52,122 bases of DNA from Candidatus Bathyarchaeota archaeon. Lineage in GTDB: Archaea; Thermoproteota; Bathyarchaeia; TCS64. Below the pieces are notes generated by a model. It did not search any database. It was not told the DNA's origin and worked only from the letters and a program-made list of their open reading frames with translations. A program made the position numbers and the translations under genes. Below, one piece after another: positions 9,676 through 18,518 of the stretch (positions are counted from its first letter, which is position 1; each line of letters opens with the position of its first letter). Location of the stretch: NCBI GenBank assembly GCA_014729945.1, contig WJJC01000196.1:1-52122 (forward strand), given 5' to 3'.

Positions 9676-11052
9676 GTGTCTAAAAACGCCTATATGACTT
9701 ACCCGTTTCGGTATGCTCACTGGTTTATCCCTGAGTTTATTCAAAGAATGCGCCGTCACCGAGAATGTGAGGAGAAACCCAGCCCAAGACAGGGTATTAA
9801 CATGGGTAAACTCCTTTTACCACCATACCTTAGACAGGGACACTTAACCTTCAATGATCTCTTGAACGCCGCTGTTATCACAAGCCACGTTAACTGTCAA
9901 AAAACGGCTGAGAAAGTTGCCGCCGAGATATTGGTTAATGTTGACCCGGATGAGCCTTTACCCGAGCCTGATCTGGAGGGAGATGATTTTCTTAGTCTAC
10001 TTCAGAAGGCGTCAGAGGATGAGATCCAAGTCTCTCCTTATGGTAAGGGGTTGGAGAATGAGATGGGTATAGCCGCCCAAGACAGTGACTTTGAGTTCAA
10101 GAGCTACGCAAATAAACCCGATATAGGTGTCGGTCCAGGAGAAGATGAGATCATCAAGAGGGGTATCCGGCAAATGAAGGGTATAAAGAAGAAGCAGAGT
10201 CAGAAAGTCTTGCAGGAGATCCTCAAAGAGAAGCTGTTGAAGCTGGGTCGCGAGTTTGAGCGGAGTGAGGACTGGAATAAGAGTAGGAATCTTATGCCGT
10301 ATCAACCGGGTGAGGACCCTGATCTTATTGATGAGGAGCGGAGTCTGGAGAATATACTGGATCTGGGTAGGAGTATTGAGACTATTCGATGGCAAGATTT
10401 CTTAATGAGGCAGCGTATGAAGAAGAAAAGGCATATCGTATTTATTCTTGATATCAGTAACACTATGTTCTATGATCTTGAGGGTTTGAACAGTATCACT
10501 TATAGTGTTATGAGTATGGTACCGCTTTTGTGGGGTTTGAGAAGAGAAAGATACGCACTAACCCTCTACGAGTCCAATAGTCACATTGTAAAAGATTTTT
10601 ATGATGAGATCAATATTATGCCAGTTCTTGAGGATCTTATCTCCATGATGTTCTGTACTACTACTGAGATGGAGAAGAAGTACTGCGGTGGTTTCACAAA
10701 CATGACTTGGGGTGGAACAGTACCAGGTAAAAGCCTGAAATGGGCTTATGATGAGATAACTAGCATCAATGACCGTAGTGATAGAATGGTTTTCATATTT
10801 AGTGATTTTGTATTAAACCAGCCAGGCGAAGAAACACCTCAGAACACTGAGAATTATCAGATACTGGAAAAGATGACGAATCAAGGTGTAAGGGTATGCG
10901 CGTGTGTCTCTCCTTTGGCTAAAAAGTCAATTTTTAAGCCTTATACTAATAGATCCCTTAGTGATATGAAAAAATTGGGAATCCACATGGCAGATACTTA
11001 TCGACCTAGTAAATTTTTGGAGCAGGCCACTGAGTTTATTAACGAAACTTAA
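9676..11052 (+). CDS. vWA-domain protein, partner of MoxR ATPase
   Basis: A von Willebrand factor A domain occupies the C-terminal 200 residues, with the metal-ion site DISNTM (a variant of DxSxS) near residue 260, and later a Thr and Asp pair (GGTVPG, FIFSDF). The N-terminal 250 residues are helical and charged, as in CoxE-like or YehP-like MoxR partners. It probably senses or grips the MoxR client. The start may be GTG at 9676, directly after the MoxR TAG with AAGAGG about 8 bases upstream, or ATG at 9694. No third gene follows that would identify the client enzyme. Confidence 0.83.
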   Translation: MSKNAYMTYPFRYAHWFIPEFIQRMRRHRECEEKPSPRQGINMGKLLLPPYLRQGHLTFNDLLNAAVITSHVNCQKTAEKVAAEILVNVDPDEPLPEPDLEGDDFLSLLQKASEDEIQVSPYGKGLENEMGIAAQDSDFEFKSYANKPDIGVGPGEDEIIKRGIRQMKGIKKKQSQKVLQEILKEKLLKLGREFERSEDWNKSRNLMPYQPGEDPDLIDEERSLENILDLGRSIETIRWQDFLMRQRMKKKRHIVFILDISNTMFYDLEGLNSITYSVMSMVPLLWGLRRERYALTLYESNSHIVKDFYDEINIMPVLEDLISMMFCTTTEMEKKYCGGFTNMTWGGTVPGKSLKWAYDEITSINDRSDRMVFIFSDFVLNQPGEETPQNTENYQILEKMTNQGVRVCACVSPLAKKSIFKPYTNRSLSDMKKLGIHMADTYRPSKFLEQATEFINET

Positions 11053-11339
11053 CTTGATCTCACTGTAAATCCTTCTCATTTTTTGAGATTATTCTTCGAG
11101 CAAAAGCGCATCTTTTTTCAAAGTTAATACTCTCATTATATAATAATAACTAGAATCTAATAATAATATCAATAAGGCGTTACTCTCAACTTGCAGGTAT
11201 TAGGTAAGTTATTTTCTAATAAGTTGATGATAAATTGTTATCAATAATATTTCTAAAACAGCTTCTTTCCAGATAAAATGCTATGAAATAATGGATTAGG
11301 TTAAAGATAATGATTAAACTAGCGTAAAATATGACGTAA
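11053..11339. other. Intergenic AT-rich stretch, no gene seen
   Basis: Nothing coding is recognisable between the vWA gene and the S9 peptidase remnant. A T run right after the vWA stop (CATTTTTTGAG and CATCTTTTTTC near 11078-11120) could end transcription of the moxR/vWA unit. The rest is low-complexity AT-rich sequence. Confidence 0.4.
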
Positions 11340-11900
11340 TCGTGTCACTAGATTAGAGGTTCTACCTTCTGTGCTGAGTTTGTGACCTCATCTGGGTATC
11401 TTATTAGCTGAGTTATTCTCATCTAGTGTTTGAGTGCCGATAATAATTGTTCAGTCTGTTCTATGGGGCACCTGTATTCTCTCTCGCTGTTGATTAATAG
11501 CTGGGGTTCTTATTTTTATCAAAATACTTCAAAGGGTTATGATCACATAGTTTCTCAACAAAATTCCAAGCCGGTTTACCGCTGGAAATATCATCCTGGG
11601 ATATCCAAGTTCTCATACGAAGCAGCTGGTTCCACTCATGCTTATTCCATTTGAGATACTGCGCATGGCTATACTGAAATTAAATCGATCAGTGTGACCC
11701 ACTATCCAGTTTGTCATGAAACCAGGACTAGCTCCATGGTTTATGGGTGGTATATCTATCCCTGTATTTTTAGTCCGTCGTTTGCATCGAAATAGACTTC
11801 AGTTGGTTTGATGTATTTCTTGGGTCTCTTATCGGGTTCTTGCTGTGAATGCGTGGATATTGTACTCCTTGAGGGGTTTCATGGCTTCAAACGGGTTTAT
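11340..11900 (-). pseudogene. Remnant of S9-family acylaminoacyl peptidase
   Basis: The minus strand carries shuffled-frame pieces that match the catalytic half of S9 (prolyl-oligopeptidase type, acylaminoacyl-peptidase-like) enzymes. TEVYFDANDGLKIQG is followed by a stop where Trp is usual (QGW). Next are NWIVGHTDRFNFSIAMRSIS, equivalent to the segment after the nucleophile elbow, and PAWNFVEKLCDHNPLKYFDK. Then SEREYRCPIEQTEQLLSALK has the catalytic-Asp region (normally SExDYRCPIEQ), and the last piece is LIRYPDEVTNSA, where a catalytic His (GEGHE) would sit. The propeller domain and the GxSxG nucleophile region are missing, and at least three frame changes or stops break the rest. It is a dead gene. 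Confidence 0.7.
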
Positions 11901-11906
11901 TCTGTT

Positions 11907-12599
11907 TTAAAAACTACTCTTCATGCAGATGAGGCCGCCGAACTGGGTTAATCTTTTACCCATGGGTGTATTGGTCTCAACTATCATGCTTTTGATGCCC
12001 TTGTTCTGGGCTATCTGGAGCAGCCTATGGCTGCGCCGTCTGTGCCTTCGCTGATAATCATTGGTCAACAAGATATACTCGGGCTGTAAATCCTCGCCAT
12101 ACACAGCGTCCTCCACCTCACTGAGGGTAAATAATAGTGTATCAATACCCTTGGGTGTGCCCAACCGTTTTTCAAGAACCCCCATAACACGTTTAATATC
12201 CTCGCGCGATGCCTCCCTGATGGTATCCTGTAACCTGGATTCCTCTATTAACTCCACCACAGCGTCCCTATCAGCAGCGTCTCCCTCCACGTATTCAAGT
12301 GTAACTTGGTTGAGCTCGTATCCCCCTATGAGCCAGTGCTGATGTTTCTTTATATGCTGATAAAGTTCCTCATAATTGTCCTCATTGCTTGAGGCTACGA
12401 GTATGGTCTTTACTCCTTGTTTGATCTTGGGGCGTAAGTTGTCTATTATTACTTCATAGTAGTTGTACTGGTTGGTTTCCTTCTTGTTGACAGTGTCTGG
12501 TTTTATGGATCTGCTGTAAATGTCCCAGATATGTGCTTTAGTATCCTCTAAACCGATGAGGACAGCTAATGGGTAACCACGTCTTCTACGTCTAGGCAC
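11907..12599 (-). CDS. eRF1/Pelota-superfamily (Vms1-like) protein without GGQ
   Basis: The protein resembles domains 2 and 3 of the release-factor/Pelota superfamily. It begins with a basic stretch and the strand AVLIGLEDTKAHIWDI, equivalent to the start of the central domain. The region where release factors have GGQ reads KKETNQYNYYEVI and lacks it. The C-terminus ends with the family-type sequence IVETNTPMGKRLTQFGGLIC, as in the L30e-like domain 3. The decoding domain 1 is absent. Archaeal Vms1-like proteins of this size are thought to act on stalled 60S/50S-peptidyl-tRNA complexes; that role is an inference. The start is GTG at 12599, and an earlier start does not exist in this frame. 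Confidence 0.65.
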   Translation of the reverse strand: MPRRRRRGYPLAVLIGLEDTKAHIWDIYSRSIKPDTVNKKETNQYNYYEVIIDNLRPKIKQGVKTILVASSNEDNYEELYQHIKKHQHWLIGGYELNQVTLEYVEGDAADRDAVVELIEESRLQDTIREASREDIKRVMGVLEKRLGTPKGIDTLLFTLSEVEDAVYGEDLQPEYILLTNDYQRRHRRRSHRLLQIAQNKGIKSMIVETNTPMGKRLTQFGGLICMKSSF

Positions 12600-12623
12600 A
12601 CGGATTTGAATACGGGAACTGGT

Positions 12624-13790
12624 TTAAGGATTAGGTTCTCTGGTCATTCTGTACCCGAAGGGGAGGATCATTAAAGAGACGAGAACCAAGATGGAGTAGA
12701 GTGCAGTCGGTGAATAATTGTCTGCTATGGTTCCCCCGATGAGGGGTCCGATGCACATGCCCACGCCGTATATACCTTCATGTACCCCCATGGCTGTTCC
12801 CCTGAGTCTGTCTGGGGTTCTTTTACTGATAAAGTCCAGTACCACGGGGGTCATTATCCCTGAGCCTATCCCATAGAGGGCTAATGGTACTGCGAAGCCA
12901 TATACGGTTTCACCAATTCGTATAAGATACATTGCGCTTGCTAGGAGCCATGTGGCCAATAATAGGCTTCTCCATGTACCCCACTTAACAAGTCGTTCCA
13001 CGTTGAAGAAGACGGCTCCTCTGATGCCGTTTGTGAATGTGAGTAATAACCCGATTATGGAGGCTGTTAGACCAACTACTTTCATGTGTCCGGGTATTAT
13101 GGCCATGTAGATGCCTAGTACCATGGTGAAGGGTACTAGGGTCAGGTAGCTAAATATTAGTGGCTTAAGCTCGCTTAGATTGGTCTCTTGATGCCTTGCC
13201 TGTCTGGTTAGTTTGATTCTACCGTGTATCTTAAGTAACAATAGGGCTAGACTGATGATTATTACCCCAGCTGAGGCTAAGAAGAATACATCATATCCGT
13301 AGAGATTGGATATTACTCCACCCATATAGGGACCAACTGTGAATCCTAGTATCCACGCAAGGTTGTATCTCCCGAGACTCTTGGTTAACTGGCTTCTTGG
13401 GCTTATCTCTGCTGTCAAAGTGCTTGCGGTGACCCAGAAGCTGGCTGATGCTGCTCCCAGTAGACCTCTTACGATGACTAGGACTGGTATAGTCTCGGCT
13501 AATGAGAACAGTATCATGACTAGGACCCCGAATACGGTGAAGTAATGGTATAACCTGATCTTCTCAAAGCGGTCTAGAGTATAACCTGCTAGTAGGGTTA
13601 GAGCTGTGTATACTATGTTTCCCACTGCTCCAATAAAACCAAGGTCGGTGTATGTGGCACCCAGGGTCTCGGCGTAGACTGGTAATATAAAAGTAGCTGT
13701 CCCGAGACCTGTGGATGTCAAGAAATATGTGATATAGAGTACCATTAGAATGTTGAGGCGCTCAGCATCATCCATACTTGATGGATACAC
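12624..13790 (-). CDS. MFS transporter, intact
   Basis: A 388-residue major facilitator with 12 predicted membrane helices, the loop 2-3 motif GYTLDRFEKIRLYHYF, the internal repeat and the helix 10-11 region (KRTPDRLRGTAMGVHEG). It is a drug- or small-molecule-exporter-like MFS; the substrate cannot be told. GTG at 13790 or ATG at 13775 could start it. It is the only complete MFS gene in a window that also holds two decayed ones, and it lies 24 bases beyond the GTG start of the eRF1-like gene, probably in one transcript. Confidence 0.88.
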   Translation of the reverse strand: MYPSSMDDAERLNILMVLYITYFLTSTGLGTATFILPVYAETLGATYTDLGFIGAVGNIVYTALTLLAGYTLDRFEKIRLYHYFTVFGVLVMILFSLAETIPVLVIVRGLLGAASASFWVTASTLTAEISPRSQLTKSLGRYNLAWILGFTVGPYMGGVISNLYGYDVFFLASAGVIIISLALLLLKIHGRIKLTRQARHQETNLSELKPLIFSYLTLVPFTMVLGIYMAIIPGHMKVVGLTASIIGLLLTFTNGIRGAVFFNVERLVKWGTWRSLLLATWLLASAMYLIRIGETVYGFAVPLALYGIGSGIMTPVVLDFISKRTPDRLRGTAMGVHEGIYGVGMCIGPLIGGTIADNYSPTALYSILVLVSLMILPFGYRMTREPNP

Positions 13791-13814
13791 GCTAGGCGGT
13801 TTTATGGCTATGGA

Positions 13815-14717
13815 TTAGAGGCCAGTCATTCTCACTATGTTATCATGGAATATGTTAGAGATATCCTTCTTCGTTATTACTCCATCGGCTTTCAACCCCC
13901 TGCAGGCGTTAACTTGGGCCTCCAGGATGCTAATCCTCCATCCACGGGGGAAGAACGTACTATCGGTTCCGAATAGTATCTTCTCGCTTCCACCCGCCTG
14001 TATGGCTTTCCTGTATATTTTCTTTAAAGTCATGTCGTATGGCAGGTAATTCATCCAGCTGTTGCTGCCGCTGCTATCCATGTAAACGTTATCTGCTTGA
14101 TACTGCATCAGTAATACTTCTCTGAACCAACCGGCTCCGAAGTGGGCGATTATGAAGTCTAGCTCTGGGTAGTCTCGGCTGGGTACCTGAATGTCGATAG
14201 GGTTTCCGTTTCTTAGATCTCCTTGGCTCCCAATGGTTATCCCGAAGTGAAGGAAGACAAGGAGGTTGTTGCGTTTACAGGCGTCATAAACGGGGTAGCA
14301 GGGGTCATCGTAGACTTTGAGATCCTTCCAACTGCTGGGGTAAAGCTTGATTCCCTTGAACCCGTCCTTTGCGGCTTGTTCAACCCGTTGTACAGCATCA
14401 GGATTAGCCGGGTCTATGTTCGCATATCCTATGAATCGATCCGGAAACCGGTGCATGGTCTCTTTGAATTCATCATATGCTTCTCTACCCACCATGACTC
14501 CCATGGATTTGATACCATACCTGTCCAGCTCATCCACCCATTTCTGGGCCGTGTCCCAGTTCTCATCAGGTAGCTCTATACTGGTCATATCTGTGCGTGT
14601 GCTAGTTCTCTTGGTAAAGCTCTCCATGGTTCTTCCACGTTTCAGCCAGTTTTTCATAGTGTTGGCGTTGAAGTAATGGGCGTGGGCGTCGACTACCGGT
14701 ATCCCGAGTTTGCTCAT
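13815..14717 (-). CDS. Amidohydrolase-2 family metal-dependent hydrolase
   Basis: A TIM-barrel hydrolase or decarboxylase of the amidohydrolase-2 group. Metal ligands are visible in order: VVDAHAHYF at the N-terminus, LHFGI (His) and FIAHFGAGW (His) in mid-protein, and FGTDSTFFPRG (Asp) late. The GFKGIKLYPS strand is also typical. Length is 300 residues. The start is ATG 14717; a TTG directly before it is less likely. The substrate is unknown. It lies 24 bases before the MFS gene on the same strand, so transport of a related compound is possible. Confidence 0.85.
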   Translation of the reverse strand: MSKLGIPVVDAHAHYFNANTMKNWLKRGRTMESFTKRTSTRTDMTSIELPDENWDTAQKWVDELDRYGIKSMGVMVGREAYDEFKETMHRFPDRFIGYANIDPANPDAVQRVEQAAKDGFKGIKLYPSSWKDLKVYDDPCYPVYDACKRNNLLVFLHFGITIGSQGDLRNGNPIDIQVPSRDYPELDFIIAHFGAGWFREVLLMQYQADNVYMDSSGSNSWMNYLPYDMTLKKIYRKAIQAGGSEKILFGTDSTFFPRGWRISILEAQVNACRGLKADGVITKKDISNIFHDNIVRMTGL

Positions 14718-14750
14718 CAAATTAATCCTTTGATGATTCTGCAGCGTGGA

Positions 14751-15850
14751 TTATATTTGATACGTATAATCTCTTCGCATGAGAAACAATAGAAGGGCAG
14801 CGCAGCCCATAAAAAGTGATCCGAAAAGGTATCCGGGTATGCTGTTTCCCAAATTATTATAAGTTGAACACGTATCCGTGGATAAGTCCATATTTGGGGC
14901 TTCCACAACAGTAAAACTAGCTTCTGTTTTGGATGTCTCGACATATCCCTTGCTCTGGTTAACCAACAATGGGATCGAGCTCATTTGCATGGTCCATTGT
15001 CCTATCTCTGATGCGTTAATGTTCATCGTACAATGGCTATCCAAGTTAAGTGTAACAGGGATCACACTGAAATATCCTGAGGGGGGTGTGAATGTTATAT
15101 CAACCTGGTGTAAAGGTGTAACTGGATAATTACTGTAGTTTAGCTGTACATTGCTATTTTTCACTGGCTTAGTGTCGCTGATGCTTATCTCTAACTCTGG
15201 CTCTAGATAGTATCTGTTGCACTGAGTAACCAGAGTTATGGATATGGGTTCAGGATATCTGATTGTATCGTGAATGTCTCACTGGTCTGGGCCTCAAATT
15301 TCCCATATTTATTAGCCCCATAGCTCTTGATATTCAACACGTTCCAATCTCTATTATAGAATGTGGCTATGACTTTCGCATCGAGGTGGTAGATGTACTC
15401 ATGGTTGTTGGAGAGGGTTCACGAGACTCATCCATTAACCACCTCTGATACCTCCTCCACGACTAGGTATGGAAAATTGGATGCTTGTGTTTTCTTATAG
15501 CTCTTTACTTTAACATTGATATTATCCAAAGCGTACATGTTGTAGCTCTTCACAAGGAAAGGTGCCTTATCGCCAGCCTCGATTATGCTGCGTCTCGCCA
15601 TGGTAGTGAGATTATTCATAACACTCCCTGTTGATCATAGAGAATAACTTCAACCACCGCCCTCTCTAACCTTGAATAGTTTGGTGTTCTTCACCTCACC
15701 GTAGACTCAGTACCTGCTATTGGGAAACACCTCGCCTTTCCCGGGTGCGGTAATTTCGTCTAAGATCAGTGTTTTGGATGGAGCTGCGGTCATGCAGAAG
15801 GGAGCAAGCAAACTGGCTAAAAGTATCACTGTGAGCGTTCTAAGATTCAT
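14751..15850 (-). pseudogene. Decayed surface protein with signal peptide and C-terminal anchor
   Basis: ATG at 15850 opens a clear signal peptide (MNLRTLTVILLASLLAPFC). An FxLYD-like beta-domain follows (VYGEVKNTKLFKV), interrupted by TGA and a frame change. The next piece (15619-15428) reads VLTTMARRS-like sequence with GDKAPFLVKSYNM, the conserved end of an FxLYD unit. A second copy (LDAKVIATFYNRDWNVL) lies in another frame near 15360. The last open piece (15164-14751) is an Ig-like domain ending in a membrane helix and RRD, a typical archaeal cell-surface anchor. At least four lesions are present. The order of domains is preserved, so decay is recent or the locus is poorly assembled. Confidence 0.75.
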
Positions 15851-15928
15851 AATGTGAATATATGTTAACTCCATAAATACCAGCCACCGGGATGAAGATT
15901 TATCCCCTACCTCTCTCTATCTCATGGG

Positions 15929-16990
15929 ATGTCCACAGAGGAAAAAAGAGCCAGATTTCTTGAACAGCTCTCGGAACTAGATCAAGAGATACTAACCGTG
16001 ACCGGGGGACTGGATCTTGAGATGGCTGATCAGATGCGTGAGAACGTAATCGGTATTACAAAGATACCCCTAGGATTAGCTGAGAACTTTATTGTCAACA
16101 ATAAACCCGTGCTGGTTCCCATAGCCACTGAAGAGCGAAGCGTTGTAACCCAGGCTTCAACAGGTGCTGGCTTGGTGAATAATTTCACGGCGACGGCTAC
16201 GGGTAATATTATGATCGGCCAGATACAGGTTCTAGATGTACTGGATATGGAGAAAGCGAAACAGGCGGTGCTAGCGGAGAAAGAGTCCTTGCTGGTTGAT
16301 GCGAATACCCTTAGCAGGAGCAGGAAAGCAGTTGATATACGGGTTAGGAAGCTGGAGTCGATTGTTGGATCCATGTTGATTGTACAAATTTACGTTGATG
16401 TCAGGGATAGCATGGGCGCCAACCTGATAGATTCCATGTGTGAGTTACTCGCCCCTACCATAGCAAAGATCACAGGTGGGCAGGTAAATATGAGAATATT
16501 ATCAAACTTGGCCACCGAGCGTCTTGTTAGGGTCTCGACCACGGTTCCCAAAGAAAGATTAGACGCTGCCGTGGTGGATAATATCATTGAGGCCGATGCC
16601 TTCGCATGGGCTGACCCGTACAGGGCTTCTACAAGCAATAAGGGAATAATGAATGGAATAATCGGGTTACTCTTGGCAACTTGTAATGATATCAGGGCGG
16701 TGGAGGCCGGGGCACATAGCTACGCAGCCATCACAGGCACGTATAGACCGTTAACTAAATGGAGTAAGAATGAGGACGGGGACCTTTATGGCGTACTGGA
16801 AATGCCTATGAGTGTCGGAACCGTGGGGGGCGTGGTTCGCAGCCACAAACTCTCTCGTATCGTATTAAGGCTTCTTGAAGTCGAGACGGCCTCCGAGTTA
16901 TCCATGATCGCTGGAAGCGTCGGGCTGGCAAGCAATCTAGGTGCACTATACATCATGGTTACTGAGGGCATCAAGAGCATTCAAGCCTAG
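15929..16990 (+). CDS. mvaA: Class II HMG-CoA reductase lacking the C-terminal catalytic His domain
   Basis: HMG-CoA reductase makes mevalonate for archaeal isoprenoid lipids. Class II features are ENVIGITKIPLG (residues 38-49), ATEERSVV with the catalytic Glu near 68, DSMGAN (160-165, HMG-CoA binding), KGIMNG with the catalytic Lys (238), NDIRAVEAG with the catalytic Asp (254), and GTYRPLTKW. The protein stops at VTEGIKSIQA (353 aa). In characterised class II enzymes this point is directly followed by GHM, whose His protonates CoA thiolate, and then about 70 residues of flap domain. That part is absent and is not found in the bases downstream. It may be a truncated gene, or an enzyme whose last domain is replaced in trans. 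Confidence 0.85.
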   Translation: MSTEEKRARFLEQLSELDQEILTVTGGLDLEMADQMRENVIGITKIPLGLAENFIVNNKPVLVPIATEERSVVTQASTGAGLVNNFTATATGNIMIGQIQVLDVLDMEKAKQAVLAEKESLLVDANTLSRSRKAVDIRVRKLESIVGSMLIVQIYVDVRDSMGANLIDSMCELLAPTIAKITGGQVNMRILSNLATERLVRVSTTVPKERLDAAVVDNIIEADAFAWADPYRASTSNKGIMNGIIGLLLATCNDIRAVEAGAHSYAAITGTYRPLTKWSKNEDGDLYGVLEMPMSVGTVGGVVRSHKLSRIVLRLLEVETASELSMIAGSVGLASNLGALYIMVTEGIKSIQA

Positions 16991-17186
16991 CATACTAGAT
17001 AACACCCCACCGCTTCATCTGTGGAGTTATTGAGGGAACTTAGTGAGAATTTCTTTCTCTAGGGGGTCCTTTTTATGTTATGGAACATAGTCAGGACGGG
17101 CTCCAAGCTCAGTATAGCAATATTTACCTGTCAACAAGCTGCGTCGTTAAACGCTAATCTCTGGATTTCCACTTTTCTAATGCTAG
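16991..17186. other. Intergenic, no gene seen
   Basis: The 196 bases after the HMG-CoA reductase stop contain no recognisable remainder of its missing flap domain in any frame. CTTTTTATGTTATGG near 17069 is TATA-like and could drive the DUF362 gene. Confidence 0.35.
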
Positions 17187-18464
17187 TTGGCCTTCATTAA
17201 TGTCAACCGGATAAGAGAGCATTGGAAGACGGTCTTGATCTTGTTATTGATTGAGTTCGCTTCGTATGGGTATAATTGCTATCGTTACAATGAATACACT
17301 GAATCAGATTTGACAAAGATTAACCTAAACATCGAAACAGTGGAATCCACAGACCCAGCCCCCTCAATAATATACACGGTAACAGACGCCCACGGAGATG
17401 ATGATTGCATTATCCGTCTAATTGACTTGATGGATTCCCATGACCAACCCTTATACCAAAGCTCCAAGGAGGATGAGACTCAGGGACCAAGCGGTTTCAT
17501 CGGTAATAATGATGTGGTAATCATCAAAGTGAACAGTCAGTGGGATGAGAGAGGTGGAACCAACACAGACTTAGTGAGATCCATTGTAGCCGCCATAATA
17601 GAGCACCCTGATGGCTGGAAGGGTGAAATAGTTATAGCTGATAATGGGCAGGCTCAGTATGGTGGTGCTGGAAAGGGTGGGAGCCTTGACTGGATGGAGA
17701 ATAATGCCCAGGATCACAGCCAGAGCATGCAGGATGTAGCCGATATTTACGCCGAGCACAGAGTCTCGGTTTATCTCTGGGACGAGATCACCAACAACGC
17801 GGTTCAGGAGTTTGCTGAGGGAGATAATGAGGACGGCTACGTGGTGGAGACCAGCATCATGTCTCGCACGGATACCGTGATCTCTTACCCCAAGTTTACC
17901 ACTCCTCATGGTACTCAGATAAGCTTCAAGTATGGCGTGTACAAGTCCGAGCTAGAGGACTATGATATGGATCGCCTTAAGATAGTTAATGTCCCGATCT
18001 TGAAGACTCATATGATCTACGGTGTCACAGGCGCTGTGAAACACTATATGGGTGTTCCCTCTGACAAGCTCTCGGCTGGTCTTGGCTACAGGATTCATAA
18101 GGCGGTTGGTAAAGGCGCCATGGGGACCTTGATGGCTCAGACAAGGGTACCGATATTGAACATCGTGGACGCCATCTATGTGAACGCTGAGCCCAAGAAT
18201 GGTCCAAGCACCAGTTACCTGCAGGCGACTGAAGCTGACATAGTCGCCGCCTCCTCGGATCCCTTTGCATTAGATTACTGGGGCTCCAAGAATATTCTTT
18301 GCGAGATATGCCGTGAATTTGGTGATGACCCCCGTACACTGGATCCTGACAACACTGAGTCCGGGGGATGGGGAGACTGGCTCCGCTTATCCTTAGACGA
18401 GTTAACAGAGGCAGGCTATGGGTTTACTGTTGACCCTGAGAGGATAACCGTTTTCGTGGACTAA
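17187..18464 (+). CDS. DUF362-domain protein with N-terminal membrane anchor
   Basis: A hydrophobic helix near residues 15-30 is followed by a large extracytoplasmic or membrane-tethered domain. The DUF362 signatures are NDVVIIKVNSQW, IVIADNG and the KIVNVPILKTHMIYGVTGAVKHYMG block, where His and Asn/Lys are conserved, then VDAIYVNAEP and ASSDPFALDYWGS near the end. DUF362 proteins are widespread in anaerobes, often fused to ferredoxin domains; this one has none. Function is unknown, although a redox or sugar-amide role has been proposed for relatives. The start is TTG at 17187; no ATG precedes the membrane helix in frame. Confidence 0.8.
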   Translation: MAFINVNRIREHWKTVLILLLIEFASYGYNCYRYNEYTESDLTKINLNIETVESTDPAPSIIYTVTDAHGDDDCIIRLIDLMDSHDQPLYQSSKEDETQGPSGFIGNNDVVIIKVNSQWDERGGTNTDLVRSIVAAIIEHPDGWKGEIVIADNGQAQYGGAGKGGSLDWMENNAQDHSQSMQDVADIYAEHRVSVYLWDEITNNAVQEFAEGDNEDGYVVETSIMSRTDTVISYPKFTTPHGTQISFKYGVYKSELEDYDMDRLKIVNVPILKTHMIYGVTGAVKHYMGVPSDKLSAGLGYRIHKAVGKGAMGTLMAQTRVPILNIVDAIYVNAEPKNGPSTSYLQATEADIVAASSDPFALDYWGSKNILCEICREFGDDPRTLDPDNTESGGWGDWLRLSLDELTEAGYGFTVDPERITVFVD

Positions 18465-18518
18465 GTCCTCATATTTTATCAGTAAAACCAAATAAATCAA
18501 TCAGCCAATGTCCTATAC

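Noticed and set aside
11430..11654. 74-aa plus-strand ORF
   Set aside because: Its sequence has no protein-like pattern and it lies on the opposite strand of the S9 peptidase remnant, whose ordered matches explain the region.
15929..16990. Bacterial origin of the window, suggested by class II HMG-CoA reductase and a FrlD-like kinase
   Set aside because: These families are known to have moved into archaea. PolD, GGGP synthase, Alba, RPA and Taw1 in the same window fix the host as archaeal.
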